Positions 56,550 through 64,000 of a stretch of DNA of 64,000 nt are shown one piece after another. The stretch's first letter is position 1, and every line of letters starts with the position of its first letter. Made by a program: the position numbers and the translations under genes. Below the pieces are notes generated by a model that was given only the letters and a program-made list of their open reading frames with translations, was not told the DNA's origin and searched no databases. Source of the DNA: Rutpela maculata (taxonomy: Eukaryota > Arthropoda > Insecta > Coleoptera > Cerambycidae); the NCBI GenBank assembly GCA_936432065.2, contig OW386290.2:145463677-145527676 (forward strand), read 5' to 3'.

Positions 56550-57310
56550 CAGTGTTGCCAGGTCTAGTGAAATTTCACTAGATCTGGTGATTTTTTTAAA
56601 ATCTAGTTATTTAGTGAAAACTTTTATGAAAATGACCATTTTTAATGATTTTTGAATCATCCAATTTATTGCCCTCTTCTGGTAGGTAGACAAACATTAA
56701 ATTCGAGTTGCGATCTTTAATACAGAACTGTTCACGTTAATTGCTACCACGGTCAGTAAACTCTACGGTTACCTCGATCAACAGCTCTTAGACGAGAGAG
56801 ACGCGCGGAGCGGGGAATCGAATGAAAGAGACAGACATATCTGATTTCCGTGCAAAAGACACAGACAAAGATGCATGTAGTGTCTACAGCTGACGTAGGC
56901 TGTAGACCCTAACAGAATATCTTTCATTCGATTCCCCGCTCCGCGCGTCTCTCTCGTCTAAAAGCTGCTAATTGAGGTAACCGTATAGTTTATTGACCGT
57001 GAATCGCTACAATCGAATAGCCTGGGCTCGTTGCCCTCTAGCGTCTCGTAGACAAACAGTACTTTCTAGTTACAAACCCTTTAATACAATACAGAGTACG
57101 AAGTCTGGGAACGAAATAATCAGATAGAGGGCGGTCAAAGCTATGCTGTGCTCAGAGAGCTCAAGAAAATTACGTGTCCTACAGACACTGCAACTTTTGA
57201 AAAGAAAAGATGGGAGCTATAATTTCAAATCTAATGAAATTTTAGTAAGATTTAGTAACCTTTTAAAGCGTCGTCTGATAACTTTTTAAAATTTTGATCT
57301 GACAACACTG
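56550..57310. mobile_element. hAT-type non-autonomous element
   Basis: Ends CAGTGTTGCCAGGTCTAGTG and CAGTGTTGTCAGATCAAAAT (right, minus strand). The flanks GTCCTCTC and TTCCTCTC match at seven of eight bases. 761 bp, same end family as 45540-45842. It contains the smaller palindrome at 56749-57001. Confidence 0.82.
56749..57001. repeat. Palindromic MITE nested in the hAT element
   Basis: CACGGTCAGTAAACTCTACG ... GAGACGCGCGGAGCGGGGAA pairs with TTCCCCGCTCCGCGCGTCTC ... TATAGTTTATTGACCGTG. Arms are about 90 bp with a few mismatches and the loop about 60 bp. Confidence 0.9.
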
Positions 57311-57318
57311 TTCCTCTC

Positions 57319-58193
57319 ATTAAACTATATATTCTAATAATGGTAATGACCTAGAACATTTACTCCAAATGAAGCCCTTTTAGTCTTTTTGTATACTATC
57401 ACAAATAATCTCTTCCTTACAAAAATGCAAATGCACTTGGCGAAGATCACATGGACTTGATAAAAGCTGTAATAAAACGTTTGGGACGTTGACATTTGAT
57501 ACAAGAAACTGAAAACTTAACCTCTATTTTCTTCCACCTTTCCAAAAAAGACTTAATTACACATCAGTAAGTCGTGAAATGCTTTTAATAAACACACACA
57601 CACACATGCATCAACGACACTTCGGGCAGACATATTGTTTATTATTTTTATAATAAATGTTTTGGAAAGTGTTTTATGGAATTAAAATCTGCCTTTTAGA
57701 TTTATAGAGGCCTTTTTTTCGTCATAACGGTTTCATCACAACATTTATCAAGGATGTTTTAAGAGTCTAGTTTTGTAATGGCCTTTAATAAGTACTAATA
57801 GGCATTGAAAATGTCTAGTTTTAAAAAGGATTTAAAATGCATTTATTGCAAATATGTTAAAACCATAAAGAATAATTTAAAGCCTCTTTAAATCTAAATG
57901 GAATTTAAGATGTTCATAAAACCAATTAGCTTTATGAAGAGTTTTATGTAGGTTATGATAAATCCATTACAAATACATATTATCCTAGAAGCAAATTAGC
58001 TTTATAATTAGGTCTTATAGAATGCTTTAAAACTTACTATTAAGAGCAAGTATACTTGAAGCCTAAAAGGCCTTAACTACAACATCAATAAAGCACATGA
58101 CTATTTCCTAACCCTGACAAACCTTTCTTAAAACCTCCTCAAGTCCAAATGACTTTTAAATTGTTCCTTGGGTATTCACTAACATAATGATAT
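57319..58193. other. Intergenic flank of the LTR element, repeat-derived
   Basis: From about 57650 the wording (TTTTAAGAGTCTAG, CTTTATAATTAGG, CTTCTTAAAACCTCC) again resembles the 154-bp-array element family. There is a short (CACA)n at about 57594-57604. No gene is seen. Confidence 0.45.
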
Positions 58194-58649
58194 TGTAACG
58201 TGTTTCCACCCTTAGGAAACCACCCCTTGCAAATTCCGTGGGTTCCAAAAATTATAACAAGAGATGTCCACTAACACACTTTATTAAATATTTACTGGAT
58301 ACTTCACAATACTATTATTAATTTAAATACACTTTACTGACTAAAATCACAATGTTTATTACTTTGTTTATCTTTGAACTCTTAACCTCACTTTCTATAC
58401 TTTCTGAACTTTCTGAACTACTCGCCGAGAATGCGGTTGGTCTTTTATACCTAAAAATGACAGATCTCGATTGTTCTGTGATGACGCCACCATTCTCTAG
58501 AGAATTCCAGATGTCACTTTGGAATCTTCTGGTAGGTTCTTTTTCGAGTAGGTGCAAATACACTACATTCATTCAGACATTCGATCTGTTGAAGTCTGCC
58601 TACTTTTTAGTAACATAACCTTAAATTTTAAGGGGTGCAACATATTACA
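58194..58649 (-). repeat. 3' LTR of the Ty3/Gypsy element (456 bp)
   Basis: On the minus strand it starts TGTAATATG directly after the polypurine tract and ends CACGTTACA, so the LTR has the inverted TGTAA/TTACA ends. Inside are TATAAAAG (58449-58442) and AATAAA (58285-58280), which define U3, R and U5 in the right order. The 5' LTR is outside the window, so the two cannot be compared and the target duplication (perhaps GATAT, 58189-58193) cannot be confirmed. Confidence 0.88.
58442..58530 (-). promoter_or_regulatory. LTR promoter: TATA box with a possible heat-shock element
   Basis: TATAAAAG at 58449-58442 is the LTR promoter. About 75 bases upstream lies AGAAGATTCC (58530-58521), a perfect inverted nGAAnnTTCn pair, followed by further GAA/TTC words (GGAATTCTCTAGAGAATGG). 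This resembles a heat-shock factor site. The TATA box is secure; the heat-shock reading is inference. Confidence 0.55.
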
Positions 58650-58660
58650 CTGCCCCCTCC
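58650..58660 (-). promoter_or_regulatory. Polypurine tract for plus-strand priming
   Basis: GGAGGGGGCAG lies between the pol stop codon (58663-58661) and the 3' LTR start, the expected place and composition for the primer of second-strand synthesis in LTR retrotransposons. Confidence 0.85.
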
Positions 58661-61600
58661 TTAAGCCTGAACGTCCCGGTCAGGCAATTCAGCCTCTTTC
58701 ACATACTTCGCCAGTCTATCCAAGTGTACGATCTTCATCTTGGACTTTTTGTTTCGTTGAATACGATAGACGACATCATTAATTCGGGTAATAACAGTAT
58801 AAGGTCCTTCCCAAGGAGATTGAAGTTTCGGTGACTTCCCTTTCTTCCGCTGTGGGTTGTACAGCCAAACCAGATCTCCTGCCTTGAACCCTTCTGAACT
58901 ACCCTTACGGTCGTATCGAGCCTTCATTCGGTCACTGGCTATGGTGATTTGGTCTCTAACCAGCTCATGAACATTTCTTAGCCGTTCACTCATTTCATCC
59001 ACATAGCTGTTCACAGGAAGCTGTTCTCCGCCTGGTGTTCCGAAAATCAAATCACACGGCAGTCTGATCTCATGTCCAAATACTACACGGGCTGGTGTTT
59101 GTTTCGTAGACTCGTGGATAGCAGCTCTGTATGCCATGAGGAAGAACGGTATGTGGAGATCCCAATCGCGTTGATTCTTATGAACCACTTTAGAGAGATG
59201 TTCTTTCATGGTCTTGTTATGTCGTTCCACCATTCCATCTGATTGCGGGTGAAGGGCTGTGGTCCGTGTTTTGTGTATCCCCAATAACTTGCAGATTTGC
59301 TGAAACACCCCTGACTCAAAGTTCCTCCCTTGATCTGAGTGCAGCTCCAGGGGTACACCAAACCGACATATCAAATTATCTACCAAGACTTTGGCGACAG
59401 TGACTGCTTCTTGGTTTGGAATTGCATAGGCCTCTGGCCACTTACTAAAATAGTCCATTGCAACCAGTATGTACTTGTTCCCATCCTTGGTTACTGGGAA
59501 TGGGCCGGCTATATCGATCGCCATCCTCTCGAAAGGAGCTCCGACGTTATACTGCTTCATTGCACCCCTACTTCTAGTCTGTGGTCCCTTACTGGCTGCA
59601 CAAATTTTGCAATTGCGACACCAAGCTTCCACATCTTGACGACTATTTACCCAATAAAATCGTTCTCGTACTTTATTCAGGGTCTTATTAACGCCGAAGT
59701 GCCCACCGGATGCTCCATTATGCACTTCCTGAAGTACTTTCGGTACTCGACACCTGGGAATCACTAGACGCATAACAACTTCCCTGCCATCCGGGCTTTC
59801 CCAAGCTCTCTTTAGCAGCCCGTTCATGACTTTAAGTGAATCCCATTGGGCCCACAAAGCCTTCAATCCAACTGCCTTATCCGAAACATCCCTCCACGCT
59901 GGTCGAATTCCTTTCTCCTTTGCTCTCAATATAGCCCCAATTTCTGTGTCATTCAGTTGTTCTTGTCTCAGGGCTTCGGTTGTCCAATCGTCCGGAACCT
60001 CTATTTTAATAGTGTTGACGGCCACCGTACCCTGCAATTTCTCAACGTGGCGGCAGTGCTTGCAATCTTCCTTGCATGGTCTTCTAGATAAAGCGTCTGC
60101 GTTCTTATGAGATCTTCCAGGTCGATGTTCTATTTTGAAATCATACTGTTGCAACCGTTCTATCCAACGAGCCAGTTGACCTTCAGGGGTTTTCAACTGC
60201 AACAGCCATTTTAATGCAGCATGGTCGGTCCGAATCTTGAAATGTCTTCCATAAAGATATTTATGAAAATGGTCCACTGATTTTACGATGGCCAGTAACT
60301 CTTTCCGGGTTACACAATAATTTCTTTCTGGTTTGGACAGCACCTTGCTGAAGTACTCGATCACTCTTTCCTGCCCATTCTGGATTTGAGACAGCACAGA
60401 TCCGACCGAAGAATTGCTGGCATCAGTGTCTAAAATAAAAAGTCCTTCCCGTTGTGGGTACGCTAGCACAGGACCAGTGCATAGAGCTGCCTTCAATTTT
60501 CTCCATGCCGTTTCACATTCCGGTGTCCATTGGTACTGCACTTTCTCTTCTGTCAGCCGGTGTAATGGTTTCGCAATTTCTGCAAACCCTTCCACAAAGC
60601 GCCTGTAATAAGTGCAGAGGCCAAGGAAGCTCCGTACTTCATGAACGTTAGATGGTCTTGGCCAATCTCGTACAGCAGAAATTTTGTCGGGGTCTGTTTG
60701 TATTCCATCCGAAGACACCACGTGACCAAGAAATTTGACTTCTTTCTGGAATAGCAGGCACTTCTTCGGGTTCAACTTCAGGTGGGCATTCCTGACTCGC
60801 CCAAATACTTCTTGAAGATTTTTCAAATGTTCTGTAAAGTCCTGTCCCATAACAAGCACGTCGTCAAGGTAAACCAGGCACGTCCTCCAGGTTAGCCCTC
60901 GCAGTACGAATTCCATCAATCTTTCAAAGGTAGCTGGCGCATTGCAAAGTCCAAAAGGCATCACGGTAAATTGATAAAGACCACTGCCTGCTGAAAACGC
61001 TGTCTTCTCCTTATCATCAGGATGAAGCCCCACTTGCCAGTATCCACTCCTAAGGTCTAACGTAGAAAACCATCGTGAGCCTGCCAACGTGCTTAACGTG
61101 TCGTCAATTCGTGGTAATGGGTAACTGTCTTTCTTCGTGACATCATTTAATTTTCGATAATCGACACAAAATCTTAATGTTCCGTCCTTCTTGGCAACCA
61201 AAACTACTGGCGATGACCAGGGACTCGTTGACTCCTCAATGACTCCGTCTTGCAGCATCTTGTTTATCATTGCCGAGGCATCCTCTTGTTTTGCTAATGG
61301 AAGCCTCCTAGGTGGTTGTCGAATAGCGGGCGAGTCGCCAGTATTTATCCGATGCTGGACTATGTCTGTTTTTGTAAGGGCCTCTGTATTCTTGGCAAAT
61401 ACTGAACTTTCCTTTTCTAGAAACTTGATTGCCTCCCTTCGTTCATCCTCAGATAAATGCTCCAACTGGGTACTCAGCAAGGTCAAAACTTCCTGGTCTA
61501 TTTTCGTAGACGAACTTCCCTCTGTTTGTTCCTCGCACCTCGCTACCCATGTGACCGGTTCATAGGAGCCAATTGGTTTGCCTTCCTTAATTGTCACCGA

Positions 61601-62278
61601 GTGGGAATTTAAATTAACTACTCTAATTGGGATTTTGTCTTTAGTCCGGGTTAAAGTTCTCGCCACAATAATATTGGATAGGGACTTAATCGATTCGTCA
61701 TCTTCAACTAGGCCAACACGGTACCCTCCAGGATTTCCTTCTAAGGCAGCATCGATCATTTGTTCCGAATGAGCAGGAATCTTAATCGTCTGTGTTGTTA
61801 ACAACCTTGCTTTATGGAATTGGTCGTCTGCGGTTGCCAGAATAAATTCCTCATTTCCAATTTTTAAGACTCGCTCCCCTACGTCAACAATGAATCCCTG
61901 CTCTCCCATGATGTCCAGACCCAAAATGAAATCATCCATAATGTCAGCCACAATGACCTTGTAATTGAACCTCAACCGTCCAACCTGCAGTTCCAAGCTG
62001 ACCTCTCCATGGACCGCAGCCCTGTCCCCCGTGGCTGTCCGAATAATTACTCCATTTTGCTTCTTGTTAATCTGCAAGCCTGATATAAACACTGGCCGCA
62101 CTATTGATGACGTAGCACCGGTGTCAATCGTAAACACGCATTTTCTTCCATTCACATATCCTTGCAACAACAGACTGCTTGGAATTCTTTGAAGCTGGGA
62201 AATCTTTATTTCTCTGGGGGCACCGCATTCCCTAGCCAACACAGCCCCCTTGGTGCTGGCTATCTTTAGTTTTCCTGC
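58661..62278 (-). CDS. pol: Ty3/Gypsy Pol polyprotein, intact frame
   Basis: Protease, reverse transcriptase, RNase H and integrase of a Ty3/Gypsy retrotransposon, acting in virus-like particles. Numbering from the GTG at 62242 (1193 residues): protease D40TG; RT with LPLPRIDD-type palm region and Y458LDD; RNase H around T606DAS; integrase zinc finger H841, H848, C875, C878; catalytic D910, D970, E1006 (D-59-D-35-E); and a GPY/F module (WEGPYTV) without chromodomain. The order PR-RT-RH-INT defines Ty3/Gypsy. No ATG starts the frame; it is open from just upstream of the gag stop in the -1 frame, so Pol is probably made by -1 frameshifting in GGAAAAC next to the gag TAA. All catalytic residues are present and there is no stop, so the element may be competent. 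No env follows. Confidence 0.95.
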   Translation of the reverse strand, partial: AGKLKIASTKGAVLARECGAPREIKISQLQRIPSSLLLQGYVNGRKCVFTIDTGATSSIVRPVFISGLQINKKQNGVIIRTATGDRAAVHGEVSLELQVGRLRFNYKVIVADIMDDFILGLDIMGEQGFIVDVGERVLKIGNEEFILATADDQFHKARLLTTQTIKIPAHSEQMIDAALEGNPGGYRVGLVEDDESIKSLSNIIVARTLTRTKDKIPIRVVNLNSHSVTIKEGKPIGSYEPVTWVARCEEQTEGSSSTKIDQEVLTLLSTQLEHLSEDERREAIKFLEKESSVFAKNTEALTKTDIVQHRINTGDSPAIRQPPRRLPLAKQEDASAMINKMLQDGVIEESTSPWSSPVVLVAKKDGTLRFCVDYRKLNDVTKKDSYPLPRIDDTLSTLAGSRWFSTLDLRSGYWQVGLHPDDKEKTAFSAGSGLYQFTVMPFGLCNAPATFERLMEFVLRGLTWRTCLVYLDDVLVMGQDFTEHLKNLQEVFGRVRNAHLKLNPKKCLLFQKEVKFLGHVVSSDGIQTDPDKISAVRDWPRPSNVHEVRSFLGLCTYYRRFVEGFAEIAKPLHRLTEEKVQYQWTPECETAWRKLKAALCTGPVLAYPQREGLFILDTDASNSSVGSVLSQIQNGQERVIEYFSKVLSKPERNYCVTRKELLAIVKSVDHFHKYLYGRHFKIRTDHAALKWLLQLKTPEGQLARWIERLQQYDFKIEHRPGRSHKNADALSRRPCKEDCKHCRHVEKLQGTVAVNTIKIEVPDDWTTEALRQEQLNDTEIGAILRAKEKGIRPAWRDVSDKAVGLKALWAQWDSLKVMNGLLKRAWESPDGREVVMRLVIPRCRVPKVLQEVHNGASGGHFGVNKTLNKVRERFYWVNSRQDVEAWCRNCKICAASKGPQTRSRGAMKQYNVGAPFERMAIDIAGPFPVTKDGNKYILVAMDYFSKWPEAYAIPNQEAVTVAKVLVDNLICRFGVPLELHSDQGRNFESGVFQQICKLLGIHKTRTTALHPQSDGMVERHNKTMKEHLSKVVHKNQRDWDLHIPFFLMAYRAAIHESTKQTPARVVFGHEIRLPCDLIFGTPGGEQLPVNSYVDEMSERLRNVHELVRDQITIASDRMKARYDRKGSSEGFKAGDLVWLYNPQRKKGKSPKLQSPWEGPYTVITRINDVVYRIQRNKKSKMKIVHLDRLAKYVKEAELPDRDVQA

Positions 62279-63705
62279 TTTTCTTCAACATTTACAGCAT
62301 TTACTCGACTCTCCGTGTTCTGCTGTCGACAGTCTCGTTTCATATGGCCCATCTTGCCGCAGTTGTAACATTTAATACCACCACTCGGCTTTCCTTTATT
62401 TTGCTGTTTATCCTGCTTTCCTAGGCCATCCAATTTATCGAATAGTTTGGTAAACATTTTCTGCATCTCAGTCAACATAGGGTTCTGATTCATTTCTGGT
62501 TGCGATTCTTCGAGAGTCACAGCTCGCACTCTCGACCTTGGAGTATCTCTGTAGGCGGCTTCTACTTCAAGTGCACGCACCAAAGCTTCGCTACTACTTT
62601 GGTGTCTTGTCAGCCTCAGAACTCGCCTGACCTCTTCGTCCCTTATGCCATCTAAAAAGGCCCCTACGGCTAATTGTTCCTGAAATTCTCTAGGTGCACT
62701 CGGATACGCCAGGTGTGCCAGTCTCTCTATCGCAGCTTCGAATTCCTGTAAACTCTCTCCAGCCTTTTGTGTTCGTGATTTTAGCTGGGCCTGGTATACT
62801 TGGGCGAGATGTTGGTCGCCATATCTCAAGTCCAATGCAGCTTCCAAGACTTTGAAGTCCCTTTGTTTGTCCACTGGGATAGTCTGAAGCAACTCTGAGG
62901 CCTGGACCCTTAACGCCAGAACTAATGCCATGGCCTTTTCCTCGTTATCCCAGTTGTTCGCACATGCTGCTGCCTCAAACTGCCTCTTGTACGTCGTCCA
63001 GGAACTTTGGCCGTCAAAAGAAGGAGGTTTTAGTCGCTGACCTGATGATACCACCTGCTGGCTTCCTCTATCTCTCAACTGTCGTTTAATCCGGTCTATT
63101 TCTCCCTTGACTTCTTCTTCGAACTCACTCATCTTTTCTTCAAAATGATTTACTTTTCCTTTTACTTGACCGACTTCGGTCTTGACTTCACCTACTTTAT
63201 CTTCGACCTTGCTTATCTCTTCTTTGACTTCACTTTTGACAGAAATGATTGCGTCCTGTTGTATTTTTATTTGATCGCTCAGGATTTTCCTTAATTCCTC
63301 CTGGCGTCTTTCTTCCAAGTCTTCCATTATTTTTCTGAGTTCGTCTTTTTCCTCTTGACGTTGTCTTTCTTGTTCTTGACGTCTTCTTTCTTCATCCTCT
63401 TTTTCTTTCTGACGTCTTGTTTCTTCATCCTCTTTTTCTTTCCGACGTCTTATTTCCTGATCTTCCATAATTTTCTTTAATTCGTCCCTTTCTTCTTGAC
63501 GCCGTTTTTCTTCCTCCTGGCGTTTTCTTTCTTGCTCTTCTTTATCTAATTGACATCGCTTTTCTTGTTCTTCTTTCTCCTCTTGACGTTTTTTCTCCTG
63601 TTCTTCTTTGTCTTCCTGCCGTTGCTGCGCCATCATTTTTTGGAATTGTTCGAATAAGTCCTGTATTTGTTTATCGGATGCCATACTTCTTGTTGTTACG
63701 GGCAT
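62266..63705 (-). CDS. gag: Ty3/Gypsy Gag protein, intact frame
   Basis: The structural protein that packages the element's RNA. It has 479 residues from ATG to TAA. Residues about 10-210 are an extremely charged Glu/Lys/Gln/Arg region in heptad-like repeats (EEKEEQEKR, RRQEEERDE-like units), predicting a long coiled coil. The capsid-type domain follows (FDGQSSWTTYKRQFEAAA, then LQEFEAAIERLAHLAYP). Near the C-terminus, residues 446-459 are one CCHC zinc knuckle, CYNCGKMGHMKRDC. The ATG is the first in the frame, and a 5' leader of at least 295 bases precedes it. Pol begins in the -1 frame over the last few codons. The coiled-coil part is longer than usual for Gag and internally repetitive, as if grown by unit duplication. 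Confidence 0.95.
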   Translation of the reverse strand: MPVTTRSMASDKQIQDLFEQFQKMMAQQRQEDKEEQEKKRQEEKEEQEKRCQLDKEEQERKRQEEEKRRQEERDELKKIMEDQEIRRRKEKEDEETRRQKEKEDEERRRQEQERQRQEEKDELRKIMEDLEERRQEELRKILSDQIKIQQDAIISVKSEVKEEISKVEDKVGEVKTEVGQVKGKVNHFEEKMSEFEEEVKGEIDRIKRQLRDRGSQQVVSSGQRLKPPSFDGQSSWTTYKRQFEAAACANNWDNEEKAMALVLALRVQASELLQTIPVDKQRDFKVLEAALDLRYGDQHLAQVYQAQLKSRTQKAGESLQEFEAAIERLAHLAYPSAPREFQEQLAVGAFLDGIRDEEVRRVLRLTRHQSSSEALVRALEVEAAYRDTPRSRVRAVTLEESQPEMNQNPMLTEMQKMFTKLFDKLDGLGKQDKQQNKGKPSGGIKCYNCGKMGHMKRDCRQQNTESRVNAVNVEEKQEN

Positions 63706-64000
63706 ACGATGAAATTAAAATAAAATAAATTTAACTGTCACGTCAATATCGGTAATGGAACTTTCTAGACAAATCTCGAAATAGCACGAAAAAGTCTTAT
63801 CCAGAGTCTTTTGTCACTATCCAGTTCAGAGAATTTAATAATCTCCACTAATGTCCAAATAGAAAAGTTCTAGAAATTTTCACGCACTAAATGAGTCTTT
63901 TTCAGTGTCTCTATCACTTCTCAGTTCAAAGGATTTAATTATCACACTAATGTCCTAATAAAAATGTTCTACAATGTCTCAAAAATGCACTTAACACTAT
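63706..64000 (-). other. 5' leader of the Ty3/Gypsy element (incomplete)
   Basis: Untranslated region upstream of gag. It carries an imperfect tandem duplication: GAGTCTTTTGTCACTATCCA...CCACTAATGTCC (from about 63808) recurs as GAGTCTTTTTCAGTGTCTCT...ACACTAATGTCC (from about 63893). The 5' LTR and primer binding site are beyond the right edge. Confidence 0.7.

Noticed and set aside
62240..62242. Start codon for Pol at 62242
   Set aside because: The codon is GTG, not ATG, so it is unlikely to initiate in an insect; frameshift expression from gag is more plausible.

Overview
The window looks like a stretch of a large, repeat-rich insect genome, most likely a beetle. The evidence is a retinin-domain cuticle protein gene, an insect-type secreted CUB-domain gene with a GFGVCC cysteine segment, an SLC46-type transporter, spliceosomal GT-AG introns interrupted by transposons, and AT-rich non-coding DNA dense in Helitrons, hAT and Tc1/mariner MITEs, non-LTR retroposons and long fold-back repeats. 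The order is inferred from general resemblance, not proven.

Three host genes can be assembled exon by exon. (1) 1361-5882, plus strand: the last four coding exons of an SLC46-like MFS transporter; its 5' exons lie left of the window. (2) 16708-23654, minus strand: a complete three-exon, 161-residue cuticular protein with a retinin domain, with a TATA box, an arthropod TCAGT initiator and a poly(A) signal. (3) 32325-53235, plus strand: an eight-exon secreted protein (about 396 or 416 residues) with a signal peptide, a cysteine-rich N-terminal segment, a CUB domain, an acidic Gly/Ser linker and a cysteine-rich C-terminus. Its first exon is provisional and lies 11 kb upstream of exon 2. The three genes show no evident functional link.

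The rest is mostly mobile DNA. 6-16 kb: a 154-bp tandem array, hAT MITEs, and a non-LTR element whose two halves lie in opposite orientation, each joined through (TA)n to a copy of one palindromic element. 17.3-20 kb (cuticle gene intron 2): a Helitron holding a Tc1-type element that in turn holds a hAT element. 24-42 kb: three giant fold-back repeats of 1.6-2.5 kb, four copies of a shared module, a Tc1/mariner transposase relic and three degraded pieces of transposon-associated genes, two of which encode CXC (tesmin/TSO1-like) cysteine motifs. 44-57 kb: hAT MITEs with 8-bp target duplications, two LINE fragments, an element with ATATTGG-rich ends, a tRNA-derived SINE relic, and more palindromes. 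58.2-64 kb, minus strand: an apparently intact Ty3/Gypsy LTR retrotransposon (3' LTR, polypurine tract, pol, gag, leader) whose 5' LTR lies beyond the right edge.

The most unusual aspect is the density of long hairpins, two of them inside the long first intron of the CUB gene, where transcription would give long double-stranded RNA, together with inverted pairs and split elements that point to palindrome-driven rearrangement.
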